Below, in pieces: positions 45,036-56,255 of a stretch of DNA of 64,000 nt. The translations under genes were made by a program, and so were the position numbers. Within the stretch, counting starts at the first letter, position 1; each line of letters begins with the position of its first letter. The notes beneath the pieces were generated by a model. The model saw nothing but the letters and a program-made list of their open reading frames with translations. It did no database searches and was not told the origin of the DNA. The DNA is from Cyanophora paradoxa (taxonomy: Eukaryota; Glaucocystophyceae; Cyanophorales; Cyanophoraceae), in assembly GCA_004431415.1 (NCBI GenBank), contig QPMI01000614.1:1-64000 (forward strand). The letters are read 5' to 3'.

Positions 45036-46686
45036 ATGTCAGCCGGCGGCGCCCCCGCGCCCGGCCCCCAGCCGGGCGAGGTTTACATCGGCAGCGAAGG
45101 GCGCATCGTGTCGGCAGTCCGCTTGATGTCCGCCGCCCGTTCCCGCAACTGCTCTGCGCCGGCTAAGGATCTCGCAGTGCGCAGACGCCCCTCGAGGTGC
45201 TCCCGATGGAATTTTCAATGGTGCGAAGCTTTGCGAAGGCTTAGTTGAAGTCGGAGCGCTTCTCGCCGCCTAGTAGCCCTGTGTCCACGCTCCGGCCTCA
45301 CGCCCGGACGGCTTAGCTAGAGAATCGGAATCAAACAAACAATCGCCCCGCCGAAAAGCGCCGCGCTCGTCGCGAGCTGCAACGTGTTAATCACCTTGCA
45401 GGTGTTCTTCTCGGCCGTGAGCCTCCACGACTTCGCAAGGGAAGGTAGCTTCGCTGGCGATGCCTCCGATTCAGAGTGTGTGTGTTCCAGGCCGAGCTCA
45501 CTGTCAACTGCGTCAGATACCACCCGGGAGCTTGTCGTCAAGCACGGCGGGCTCACGGCAGTCATTCACCTGCTGCATTCTGGCCAGGCGGACCTCGCCA
45601 CGGTTGCTTCCCACACAGTGCTGACCCTGGCCACTGACCGTACGCCCCCGAACCTATGTGCTCCCTTACCTCTCTGACGTCTTCCTTGTCCAGCTAAGCT
45701 GCGCCTGGTCATGGGGGAGTCACCAGGCTAGTTGGCCGTGTCTCATGCTTAACGTGCATGTCACTGACTTTGTTGCCTGTAGACTTGATCCCAGCACTTG
45801 TCGGGCTTGTGGGCCCTATTCGAGCCGGTGACAGCTTCTACTGGAACAACGCGTTGCTGGAAGCAGCGACTGGAGCATTGCAGAATCTATGTATGCCTTG
45901 AACCTAACAGTCTCTAACTTGACTCTAAGCATATAGCTAGCTATAGTCCGAGTCCGACGGTGCTCTTTGCTCTAAAGATGCTGATATCCTTGCAGGCGCG
46001 CACACACCAGGAGTCGATGACCAACGTGTGTGGCTGCTTACTACGCATTTGCAAAACGTCTGAAATGAGCTGAACCCAATTTAACGCAGAGCACTCCTCT
46101 AGGAGCGACCGCCGAATGCGAGTCCATGATGCTGGGGCTGTGCAGCGACTTTCGACCCTCTTGGCTAGCAACGAGACCACCGTGCCAGTGAAGCGCAACA
46201 CGCTGTGGGCGCTCTGCAACCTCTCTATGCATGGTGCGCATACAGAAGCTCTTGCGTGCGATGTCTAAACAGGGAATAGAGAGGATTGCAAGGACTGTGG
46301 CTGACAAGGCCTTGGACCCGATTCTTCGCATCATCTTCAACAGCTATGCTCCCCCCCCAGTAGACGCTCAGGAGCAGGTCCAATGCTGTTCTGCATTCAG
46401 CAATCGTACCTGCTTCTTACCCGTCCTTGGCAGATGGAACTAGAGAGCGTTGCCCTTTTCTGCCTAAACTCCGCTGCCATTCGAGGTGGCCGGAGGGATA
46501 TTGTGAAGAGGGACCCTCGCCTCCTCCAGGTACATCCTGTGCACTGATATGTTCTCTTTTGCCCCCTTCCTAACGTCAGTATCTATCCCATTGCAGCGCC
46601 TCTCTGAGCTGGAGGGATCTCAGGACCTCAGGGTCCGAACTGCAGCGAGCGAACTCCTTGCCCCTCTCCGCGGGAAGGGCCGATGA
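45036..46686 (+). CDS. Armadillo-repeat protein
   Basis: ARM repeats stack helices into a protein-binding solenoid. Recognisable units: TTRELVVKHGGLTAVIHLLH...VASHTVLTLATD, LIPALVGLVGPIRAG...EAATGALQNLC, QESMTNVCGCLLRICKT, RVHDAGAVQRLSTLLASN...KRNTLWALCNLSMH, and the end MELESVALFCLNSAAIRGG and VRTAASELLAPLRGKGR with TGA at 46684-46686. Introns here are AT-richer with ordinary GTATGC, GTACAT and GTACGC donors. The 5' part is uncertain: an ATG at 45036 starts MSAGGAPAPGPQPGEVYIG, but the exons up to 45384 are not firmly placed. The partner is unknown. Confidence 0.7.
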
Positions 46687-46902
46687 GCATCCCTGAGTGC
46701 TCTGTCTAGCCATGCCCTTCCTTGCTGTGTCTTAGCTAGGTATAGCCCGTAGGCCCCTCAACTTTGTACAGATCTACAGATCGCGATCAAAACCATAATC
46801 GCTCGAAGCGAAGCCGCGCGAGCCCATGTACATGTGCACTGCCCGGCTGCAAGACTGAAGACGAGTACCCCCCCGGAGAAGCCGGCACCCGAGCGGCACA
46901 CC

Positions 46903-47444
46903 ATGGTTCGCCCTCTTATAGATCCGCCGAAGCAGGACGGCCCTCCTCCGGGCGGCTTCAAGGTCATCAAGTTCCAGCGGAATCTGCCGACCGGGGGCCC
47001 GTCCGCCCTGGCGCTCTTCGGCTTCTTCGGCGCTATGTGCGTCGGCGGCCTTGCAGTTGTCGCCCACTACAACCAGCAGGCGTCCCGGTGCGCAGCACAC
47101 CTGGCGCACCGCGCGGCATGCCCGCGGCCTCTGGCTTCCGTTCACTTTCTGCCGCGGCAGGGCACTCGGTGATGTCCAGATTCTTCGGTGCGCCTCAGCG
47201 AAGCTGCGCACCATTGTCATGTCGTAAGCCTCGCCGCAGCACCCCAGACATCCTCTACGACAAGGAGCTCAGCGCCTTCAAGCAGTCGATGGACATCGTT
47301 ACCGAGGGCCGGTGCGTGTTAGCTCATTTGCGTAGGTTCCAGTCGCATCGCACCCCGGCACGATGCTGAATGCACACCGGCTTGCTCAGGAGGCGCACCC
47401 TCGCTGGCCTGAAGGCGCAGGCGGAAGTCACGAAGCCTGAGTAG
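46903..47444 (+). CDS. NDUFA13: Complex I subunit NDUFA13 (GRIM-19)
   Basis: Accessory subunit of mitochondrial NADH:ubiquinone oxidoreductase. The start MVRPLIDPPKQDGPPPGGF followed by KVIKFQRNLPTGGPSALALF is the family signature, and the next segment (GFFGAMCVGGLAVVAHYNQQ) is the single membrane helix. Introns with GTGCGC/GTGCGT donors separate ALGDVQILR, TPDILYDKELSAFKQSMDIV and the last exon ending KAQAEVTKPE at 47444. The product is about 115 residues, a little shorter than plant or animal versions, with the C-terminal domain reduced. An upstream in-frame ATG exists, but the one at 46903 matches the family start. Confidence 0.9.
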
Positions 47445-47929
47445 ACGGCACATCTCTGTGTGATTAGTTTCGTTAGATTGTCTTGTATAACAATTGAATT
47501 TCCTCGCATATGCATCCTGCCTTGCCTGGCGTGCCCTTTTTAGGCGCTAAGGCGAGCTCGAGATCTAGAAGATCTAGATTAGAGATGTGAATCCAGAGCA
47601 TTTTGGATTCCAGAGCATTTGTCGGTTTCAGAGCTTTTGGTTTGACTTTCATTCATGATCAGGTTGGTTCTGATGTTCGCTAGCGGCTAGCCTGAGCTAG
47701 CAGCACATCATGGCATCTGTGATCCACCGGGCTACAATGAGACGTTACTAACGGAATAATCAGACTAGAGTAATGGTACATGTGCACAGGTACAGTACAA
47801 GCATCTGCAAAAGCAGACAAGCAGGCATCTGCAAAAGCGGATAGCGTGGATAAGAGCTAACTTTGTTACACTAGCTGTGTAAAAAAGAGCCAGCGAAGAG
47901 AAAAAAGCAAACGGTCGAAACAATCTCGT
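47445..47929. other. Convergent intergenic region
   Basis: AT-richer spacer between the convergent NDUFA13 and PhoH genes. It contains a doubled GCATCTGCAAAAGC word (about 47802-47840), a CTCGAGATCTAGAAGATCTAG palindrome near 47560 and several TTTTGG words. No gene is supported. Confidence 0.4.
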
Positions 47930-50678
47930 TTACAAAAGCTCTGAAGCGAGCTTTGCCAGCGACGAACGCTCCCCCTTCTCCAATCTGTATACAAGCAAGA
48001 GTAAGGGAAAATCTGACAGAAATCCGTGACATAGGACGTACGTAATGTGGGCGTAGCATGCCTGGCCCCGCATACGCGAGATGAGAAAATGCAAGCCATT
48101 GGAGAAGCGGTCCAAGTACGGCGTGTCAATCTAAGACATAAAGGTGAGCATCACTACAACAGATCAGAAAATGAAAACCCCGACCTGCTGCACGTCGCCA
48201 GTGAAGATAATCTTCGTGCCCTCACCAGCGCGAGTAATGATGGTCTTGACCTCAAGAGGTGTGAGGTTCTGAGCCTGGAGCAAATCTTAGCTTTCATATG
48301 AGGATGTCAAAATGTGAACAAAAGGAGGACCTCATCAACGATGAAAAAGCACTCCTGCAGGGACCGGCCGCGAATGTATGCGAGCTGCGAGAGACTCTCA
48401 GCAAGGAGGCGACATTTCGCTTCTGGGTCAAGGCAGACCGGCGTGATCACAAGCTTCTCGGAATTGACGACGTCCTTGCCAGTGCTCTCGCCACCGTTTT
48501 TGCTCTTCTTCTTCGAGGAAGAGTCGCCCTCACCCGCAAACTAGAGACACTGGAGTGAGGTGGAGGCACTTGGGTGCTGGAGTTGGGGGTTTACCTGGTG
48601 CTTGATCACTGCGAGGTTGTCGTAGAGCGGCTGCATGTACGGATCGATCTTGGCGTTCATGTCGCCTGGAAGATACCCAAGATCACGATTGCTCAAAGGG
48701 ACGATCGGGCGAGCCAGATAGATCTGCAGGCAAGTATGATGGAAAGCTGAATTCTCGGTGTGGGGGGCCTGCCTGCTGGTACTTCGCGTGCTTCTGCAGA
48801 GCCGCCGCCAGGGCCAGGAGAGTCTTGCCCGTGCCGGCACTGCCGGAGATCGACTGCGCGGAGCTCAGCGTCGCCGAGGCAGGCGGCGCAGCAGGGCATG
48901 CCACGAGTGTGATCTTGTCGTTCAGGAGGTGGGAAAGTGCGAAGGCTTGCTCGGCGTTGCGCGGGCTGATTCGGCTTGCGGGTTCTTTCGCCACGCGGAC
49001 GTACGCGGCGAGCTCCTCGTCGTAGTAGGCGAGCACAGAGCGCGATGGCCCCTTCAAGATGAAGTTCTAAGAGGGGCGTGAGCGGGGATAAGAGGCCAGT
49101 CTCGGGGGGCGGGCGCGCCTCGTTGGCCGTCGGGTCGGAGATGAGGTGCTCCAGCTCTTCGGCGGCGACCTGATGCACCGCTTAGAGGGCCGTCGGGCAT
49201 CACGGGGCTACGGGGCTGTCGGCTCACATGAAAGGGCTCCCTGTAGAAGTCGTCGATGACGCTGGACGGCACGTTCTCGATGGTACGCTTGCCAGTGAAC
49301 TCCTGCATCACGAGAGAAGTATCGCGATCCGTGTTGTAATCTGCGGAGGGGCGCGGGGGTCAGAGGCGTCGCTGTTACCCTCCGAAAAGGGCCCTCGCAC
49401 CCTGGGCCTGCAGACCGAGCGCGCGGGCTTTCATTCGCAGGTTCACTGCAGGAAAGGGGCCTCAGGACCTGCCCCCGAGCTCGGAGGCTTCAGGAGGTCC
49501 GACGGGGCGCACCGTCCTTGGAGACGAGGACGATGGGCTGCGCTGAGCCCGCCTTCTCCTGTTCGAGCATCTCCTGCTCCCGCTGCATCTGGTACACAAC
49601 CTGTCGGATGGGATGCTTGAGCGCGAGCAGCATAGCCCACGAAACCAAGAAAAGAGGCACGTTGAGAATCCTGTGGTCCGCAGTATTCTCGTGAAAGACC
49701 CGCTGGGGGCGCTGTCAAGACAAGCGAGAGCGCTCGTGAACAGCACTGAAAATACCGCAAAGACTTCGCTCGCGATAGATTCCTTCTCCGTCAGCGCAAC
49801 ACGAATGCGGCCGTGCCTGCGCGAGGCAGGTGGGTGCATCGCACGTAGATTCGGGATGAAAAGGAAACAAACCCTTCGCCAATGCGCACCCCAGCGCCTG
49901 TGCACGCAGTAAGAGGCAAGAAAAGAAACCAGCGATGACTGGCAGACCATAGAACAGCTCGTCGCTGCCTTCGGACTGGCGTTTGGACGCCATTTCCGTG
50001 GCGACGCAAAGGTCGTCAATCTTGCGCAGGAACTCTCGCGCGTGCCAATTGATCAGCTCATTGCCCTTCTTGAACCGGTCGAGCTCTTCGAGGACCGCTA
50101 AGACAGGGGCGAGTGAGCCGTGCAGGGGGACTTGGTGCGGCCAGGCGGGCCCGGCGGGCTGATGGGCGGCGCACTGATTGGGATCGCCAAGTCGTTATCC
50201 GTAAAACTGAAGATACATGAGCTGTCGTGCAGAATGACGTTCGTGTCCTGAATGAAGTAGGGAGCAAGCGTCAGATGCGCTACCGAATCTAGATCTGGCG
50301 TGCGCGGCGCGACGGAAGACCGTGCGTACAAGAACAAAGCACTTCTTGCGCTTCTCTTTCGCTTGCGCCGAGCTGTCAGCCGACGCCGCTGTCGCCTTGG
50401 TTTTCGTTGAAGCTTTCCGAGAGGTGGTTGACTTGCGCGCGCGCGCGGCGGCGGCACGCTTAGTCTTCGGCGCTTCGAGCTTCTCCTCGTCCGCCACCAA
50501 CTCTGGCGCTGCGGCGGCGCGCGTCAGCAGCGGAGCTCACTAGGCGCACAACCGACCTGGAGCTCACTGGGCTCAATGACAGACGGCTCCTTCGTGCGCT
50601 TTATCTTCGCCAGTGCCTTTTCTAGAAGTGGGCTGAGCGGCTGCTGGCTCCGCTTTGGCGCCTCGGCGACGGCCTCCC
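47930..50678 (-). CDS. PIN-domain PhoH-family ATPase (PhoH2 type)
   Basis: PhoH2 proteins join a PIN ribonuclease domain to a PhoH P-loop ATPase and act as RNA helicase/nuclease in bacteria. The PIN part: [19 protein letters not shown], then [56 protein letters not shown] and YNTDRD, keeping the acidic residues. The PhoH part: LNDKITLV, Walker [54 protein letters not shown] (Walker B), [27 protein letters not shown] and [13 protein letters not shown]. The end [19 protein letters not shown] has its stop at 47930. At least nine introns are spliced in phase with ordinary GT donors. The first exon is not resolved; the coding signal begins at an acceptor near 50678. The Lys/Arg/Ala-rich N-terminal part could carry a targeting signal. 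Confidence 0.88.
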
Positions 50679-50959
50679 CTGCTTCGACACACGTCACATC
50701 GCTCCGGGAGCGACACACGGGGATGATTGCAACGTACCATATACGTACAGAGGGCGAGGGGGCGCCGGGCTCGTCGGCGAAAACCGCCGGGGCGCCTTGT
50801 AGGAACTTTTTTGAAGGCTGATGCCGCGGAATGGACAGGCCAAGCTTAAAGGCGTCGTTCGGCTGGATTCAGTGGCAGGAACTGCTAGAATGAAGCCGGC
50901 CATGCCTCTGTCGGCGTCGCGCGTGCAGCCGCAAGCCGCCTTTGCGGGTACACGCTCCA

Positions 50960-51642
50960 ATGCTCCGCCAGGCCTCACGGGCGCTCTCGGGCCTCGGCGA
51001 GCAGCGCTTCGGCGCGCTGCAGCGCTCGTGCGCGATCTGCGCCGCACGCCGCGCGAGCGGATCGCCGAGCCCGAGCGGATCGCCGAGCCCGAGCGGATCG
51101 CCCGGTGCGCGCGCTGCGCTGCCGTCTGATTCAGATTGTGCACGTTGTCGCGTTCAATCGGTTTACCCGCGATCCTGTTTGCTGCTGCGCCCCGAATTTG
51201 CGCAGGCGCGCGCTCACGGACCCCGCGGATGCGCAGGCGCAACACTGGTGGAGAACGTCGACAGCACACGCATTGATGAGTCCGGTGCCGCGCCGCCCCG
51301 CCTTGCATCCGGTGCGCGTCCGATTCAATCTCGTCATGATCCGCGGCCTGAACGCCGAACGCTCGCTTCAGACGTGACGCCGGAGGTCCTCGACGAGCTC
51401 TTGAAGCACAGAAAGCCGAGCGGTCTGAACCCCTTCGCGCTGCAGGGCCCGGGGCGCCGGCCTTCCCACCACCTGATGTGAGCGCAGGGAGCCCGCGGCC
51501 GCCGCCGCCGCAGTACACCGACGACCAGGGGCAGCCCGCCGGCGCCGGCGACGAGAAGCCCGGAGCGGAGGGCCCCGGCACGCGCAGCGGGGCGGACTCG
51601 ACGAAAGGCGGCGAGCCGGGCGCTCTCTCAAACTCCGGCTGA
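50960..51642 (+). CDS. Possible small mitochondrial protein, unidentified
   Basis: The ATG at 50960 starts MLRQASRALSGLGEQRFG, typical of a mitochondrial presequence. An 18-bp repeat (about 51056-51100) encodes Ser-Pro-Ser-Gly. Downstream is TPEVLDELLKHRKPSG, where a 65-nt intron (GTCTGAACC ... GTGAGCGCAG) joins SPRPPPPQYTDDQGQPAG in phase, with a stop at 51642. No family is recognised. The central part is read without an intron, though one is possible near 51135-51211. It is divergent from the PhoH gene. Confidence 0.35.
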
Positions 51643-52191
51643 CGGGCTGCGTATCATAGTATGCATACGTGGCATCGCGGCATGGCGAATTCGAATTCGA
51701 AGCCCTGCATGCGCAGCTGCAAGCGCGGCGTCCCGCGGCCGTGCCCCGGATCACTCTGACAGTGTTGTCTCAGATGTATATAAATAATCCATGCACATGT
51801 GCAGCCTGGCAGTCCACGGGCCCGAGCCCCGGCCCTAGGCCTGCCGGCGCCGGCCGGGGCCCGGCCCGGCGGGGCGCGGCCATGGCACCGGTGAGGCCTG
51901 CGGCCGGGGCCCCACGGTATCCTCATTGGTAGCTACAGAAACGGGGCGCGGGGGGGGGGGGGGGGGGGGGGGGCCACTGCTCGAGGGACGGCCAGGGATA
52001 GCATATTGTTGTCACAATTAGAAAACTAGCGCGCGCGCAATTGCACAATTAGCGCACACGTGCGAGCAGCGACGACGGGTGCTCAACGATCGCTTCCGAT
52101 TCGAGAATACATTACATCGGAGACGAGGGCCGAATCCTTGAAGAGTCGTGCACGGGCCGCCGGGACGGATGCAGCGACTTGCTCAGCTAGC
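51643..52191. other. Intergenic region with a 25-G tract
   Basis: Spacer with no supported gene. A homopolymer of about 25 G lies at 51950-51974. AT-rich TATATAAATAATCC lies near 51777, followed by alternating GC-rich palindromes (GCCGGCGCCGGCCGGGGC). Confidence 0.5.
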
Positions 52192-53711
52192 TCAGAAGGG
52201 CATGTCGATGTTGACGTTGTCCCAGTTGTCGAAGTTCTGCCCCGGCTGGCGGGCGGGCGGTCAGAGCCCTCACAGATTCGCCCCCTCGAGGCTTGAGGCG
52301 ACCTACACGAGCTCGAGGCGCGTACAGGGGGCAGCGGGGGCGGCGAGGGCGCACCTGGCCGCTTGTGGACGACAGCTCGGACTCCCGGAGGCGCTGGCCC
52401 GAGCCCTGCTGCATGCCGCCCTGCGACTGGAAGCCGGCCTGGCCCTGGAAGCTGCCCTGGCCCTGCGGCTGCGAGGAGCGCTGTCCCTGCCAGCCCTGGC
52501 CCCTCTGCTGCTCGGCCCGCTGCACGGAATCCGGGGTAAGGGGCGCCAGTGTCGAGAGGCGAGGGCGACGCACGCTGAAGAACGTGTTACCGAATGCGCC
52601 GAAGCCGCCTCCGCTCGTAGCCCGCTGCCATCCCTGCACGTGAACGTGCCCAGTCGGGCTGCCGGCTTGGCCGGGCGACAGCTGCAGAAAACTTCAGATC
52701 TCACCTGCGGGATGTTCGGCTGGCCCCAGCCGCCCTGCTGCTGCTGTCCGCCCCAGCCGCCCTGCTGGCCACCCCAGCCACCCTGCTGGCCGCCCCAGCC
52801 TCCTTGCTGGCCGCCCCAGCCGCCCTGCTGGCCGCCCCAGCCTTGCTGCGGGCCACCGAAGCCCTGCAGAATAGTGGGTCCTCAAGCAGGCGGAGGTCAA
52901 GTGCGACTCGGCGGCGATCAGGATACGCACGCCCTGGAAGCCGCCCTGCCCGAAGCCCTGCGCACGAAAACACCAATCTGCAAGTCAGAAGGGGCTCGCA
53001 CGCTCGTGACGTGACAACATACGCCCTGGAAGCCCTGGCCGCCGAACCCCCCGAAGCCTGTCCGAAAGCATGTTAGCGGTGCGGGGCCCGCGAGGCTGCG
53101 GTGGGCGCACCGCCAGGCCCGCCTCCAAGCTGCCGGCCGAGGCCGCCGCCTGAGACGCGTGAGACGGGCCTCGAGTGTGCGGGAGGCGGGACTCGCACCG
53201 GGGAGCCCTGGCGTGGCGTACTGCGCGAAGGGATCGTCCGGCTGGGGCAGCACCATCAACGGGCCGCCGCCAGGGACGCCGCCCGGGAACGCCTGCAGCG
53301 GAATTCTCTGAGCCCGACACCGGCACGGCACACACCGCGCGACGTGCTCGGGACCGCACCAGGGTGGCCGGGTCGCTAGGGTTCAGGCGGTTCGGGTCCA
53401 CACGGCCAGCCTCCTGCGAAGCGCAATTCAGTCCAACCCTGAAATATTCGAGGCCGGTGCCGCACGATCTCGCGACGGATGAACTCCTGCATGCGCGTGT
53501 CATAGCGCGGCGGGAATTCGACGCCGCATCGCTCCGACTCACCTCCATGGCCTGCGCCTTCCGCGCGTGGTACTGCGCGCCCATGCGCCGCATCAGGAGA
53601 AACGGGCGAGGAAGCGGCGGAGTCGATGTGTATAAACCAGCGCGCCTGCGCGGGAATGCCGCCGCCGATGACGGCGTGGGGCGTGCGCTTCCGCTGCTCC
53701 AGCCTCGCCAT
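52192..53711 (-). CDS. Unidentified protein with GGWGGQQ repeats
   Basis: The ATG at 53711 gives MARLEQRKRTPHAVIGGGIP, then YHARKAQAME, EFIRREIVRHRPRI, VDPNRLNPSDPATL, and after an intron IPLQAFPGGVPGGG and LPQPDDPFAQYATPGLPG. The C-terminal half is Gly/Gln/Phe/Trp-rich: FGGFGGQGFQG, about six copies of GGWGGQQ (52720-52855), GQGWQGQ and QGQAGFQSQGG. It ends NWDNVNIDMPF with the stop at 52192. Aromatic-Gly-Gln repeats are usual in phase-separating or RNA-granule proteins, which is an inference. An acceptor immediately precedes the ATG, so an upstream exon (perhaps ATG 54239, MASYQKSGQELIR, followed by a GTGAGC donor) is possible. Confidence 0.5.
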
Positions 53712-54430
53712 GCAGATCTACGAAGCGAGCGTCAGGAAGCGAGGCTGCCGCGCGTCGACGAAAGGCGCGCCTCGACGGCCTGCTCATGGGTGACTCCGGC
53801 TGCGCGGGCTCCTCGTGAGCAACGATGGCGCAAAGTGGCGGGGCTGCACGCACGAGGGATCAGGATCTGCCAAGCCAAGCGAGGACGGCGAGTCAGATGC
53901 AGCGCGCGTCGCGTACAAGCGCTCGGAAAACGCGCGGCGCGTGAAATAAGCAGCCCAATGCGCAAGAGCCAACTCTACGAGAACTACGGGCTAGCGCTCC
54001 ACGTGCACGCGAAGCAATCCGATCCGCGGCAGACCTCGAAGCCGGCGCTCGTCGGGATGACCTCTGCGGCCTGGCGTTCGGCCTCCCTGTTCGCAAGCGC
54101 CGGCTTCAGCCAGGTGCCCACTCAGGGTAAGCCCGGGAGAGCTCGGGAGAGCTCGGGAGAGCAGCCGGCGCGCGTGCGCGCGTCACCGCAGGGCCGCTCA
54201 CCGGATGAGCTCCTGTCCGCTCTTCTGATAGGATGCCATCGTCGACGTCGGATCGTGTGCGGGGTGGCGGTCGGTGCGATCGTTGGCTTTGTACCCGGGT
54301 CGCACCACTGGCCGTACCGGTACCCGCCCGGCAGCCTTCCTCTGTTTTTCGCGATCGGTCACAGGAGCCCGCGAGCAGCTGCAGCGCGAGCATATTGGCC
54401 TGGTGCTTTTGGAAACATACAGGCCGCGCG

Positions 54431-56255
54431 CTAGGCTCCGGGGCTGCTTCCCGCCGCAGGTGCTGGAGGGGACGCCGCGAGGATGGCTGTGGCGGCCGCC
54501 GCGCCGTGCCCCTTCTGTCCGCGGTGGCCTCGCGAGTGACGCCGCCGGTGCGGCGGCCGGCCCGTCGAGTCCGCGGCGCCGACCGCCTGTGGCGAGAGGC
54601 GCGGCCCGCGCGGCTGGGGCGGCTCCGGCTGGAGAAGCCGGGCGCGCGCTGCGGCTGGGGCGGGGTGTGTCGCGGGTGGTGGTGCTGGGGTGGGGTGGGA
54701 GGGTGCGGCGGCGGGCCGTCGGGCGGGTGGGCGAGCTGCGGGCGGGGCGGGGAGGAGTGGTGCCTCTCGCCGGGGGCGTGGCCGGCGTGGCGCTGCCCGC
54801 GCTGGGGCCCTCGGGAAGGGCGGCGGCCACTGGGGCGGGCCCCGGCGCGCCCGCGGGAGGCTCGGCTCGAAGAAGGCCGCCGCGAAGCTTGAAGAGGCGG
54901 CGGCCTGGCGCCTCAGGAGGGGCGCGAGGGGCGCCGGCGGGCTGGCGGCGGCGCGCTCGCCCGGGGCCCAGCTGGCCGTGAGCGCCATCGCGTCCCGCAG
55001 GGTCACCCACGCGCTCCGCCTGCGCGGGCGGCGTCGGGTCTCACAGCGGGCTCTCGCGGCGCGCGGGGGGCGGACCAGTGGGCGGCGGGCGGCGGGCCGG
55101 GCAGCGGGTGGAGGGTCGTGGGAGGCGCCACGGGCGGCGTCGGGTCCGGGCGGGACGGCGCAACCGGTGCTGGAAGCATATCACCTTCGGGCCTGCGGCG
55201 TGCATGAGAGAGGAGCGCGGGGCTAGCGGCGGGCGGGCTGGGCGGACGCGGCGGCCGGGGCGGGGGCGGGGGAGGAGGACGGGGAGGAGGTGTCGGCGCT
55301 GGAGGGAGGGGACGGGCGACGCGGAGCCCGGCGAGGAGGAGGGGCCGGAGCGGAGGCCGGGGCCGGCGCGGGCTTCGGGGGGCTGGAGGGCGAGCTGGGG
55401 CCACTCCGCGCGGGAGAGGGGCGCCGCCGCCGGGGCCCGGTGGGCTCGGGGTGGGAGGGGGAGGCGGGACGCTCGAGGCGCGCCTTCTCGGGTGAGACGA
55501 CCGCCGCCCACGACGAGGCGGCGCCCGCGGCGCCCTCCGGCCCCGCCCCCGCGCCCCGCCGCCTGGTGCGCCCAGAAGGCCGGCCCGCCGCCGCTGCTGT
55601 TGTGAGCGCCGGCGGGGCCGGCCGCGGCTTGGGCGCGGGAGCTTGCGCGGCGGCGCGGCGGCTGGTCCGCGGGGCGGGGCCGACGCGCGGAAGCGGCGCG
55701 GAGCGGGTGCGTCTGCGGTCGACGAGAGACCAAGCCGCCGCCGGGTCGTCATCCGCCGCCGCCGCCGCTGCTGCTGCTGCTGCTGCGGCCGCCGCCTCGG
55801 CCGCCTGTGCTTCGTGCTCCTCGCTCGATCCCGCGTCCTCGTCCTCCTCGTCTTCGCCGTCCCCCTGCCGTCCTCGTGGTGCGCATCGTCCTCCTCGCCG
55901 TCGCCGTGCTCCCGGGGGCCCCGGCGGGGGCGGCGGGGCGGCCTCGGCGGGGCCGGCGGCGGTGGCGGCTGTGCTCGCCGTCGCGCTCCCGCTCCCGCAC
56001 GCCGACCCGCTCTCCTCCTCGCTCTCCAGCCTGCGCCCCGCCGCGTCGGCCCCCGCGCCCGCCCCCCGCGCCCGGGAGCCGGCACCCGCTGTCGCTGGCG
56101 TCGCTGGTGGCGACGGCCGCTGCGGCGCCCTCCACGCCGAGCTCTGCGCGGCCGCCGTCAGCCGGCGCGGCGCACAGCGGCGCGCGGGCCGGGCGCACTC
56201 TCGAAGGGGAGGGCCGCCAGCCGCGGCGGGAGGGGCCGCTCACCCACCAGCTCCC
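54431..56255 (-). CDS. Low-complexity coding segment, probable C-terminal part of the MORN gene
   Basis: The minus strand carries protein-like stretches: LVGERPLPPRLAALPFESAP (joins YYESG of the MORN gene in phase after a GTGCGCC intron), RRLESEEESGSACGS, DGEDEEDEDAGSSEEHEAQ followed by an Ala run and DDDPAAAWSLVDRRR, and TLRDAMALTASWAPGERAAA with LLRRQAAASSSFAAAFFEPS. The composition is Ala/Pro/Glu-rich and disordered. No domain is recognised. The frame changes several times, the exon borders and the end are uncertain, and the other strand is also largely open, so this is a tentative call. Confidence 0.35.

Noticed and set aside
50694-51581. A 295-codon minus-strand open frame upstream of PhoH
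   Set aside because: It is Arg/Ser-rich with no motifs, and the opposite strand has a better mitochondrial-type ORF with phase-matched splicing. A short part near 50824-50898 could still be PhoH 5' sequence, but the phase does not match the next exon.
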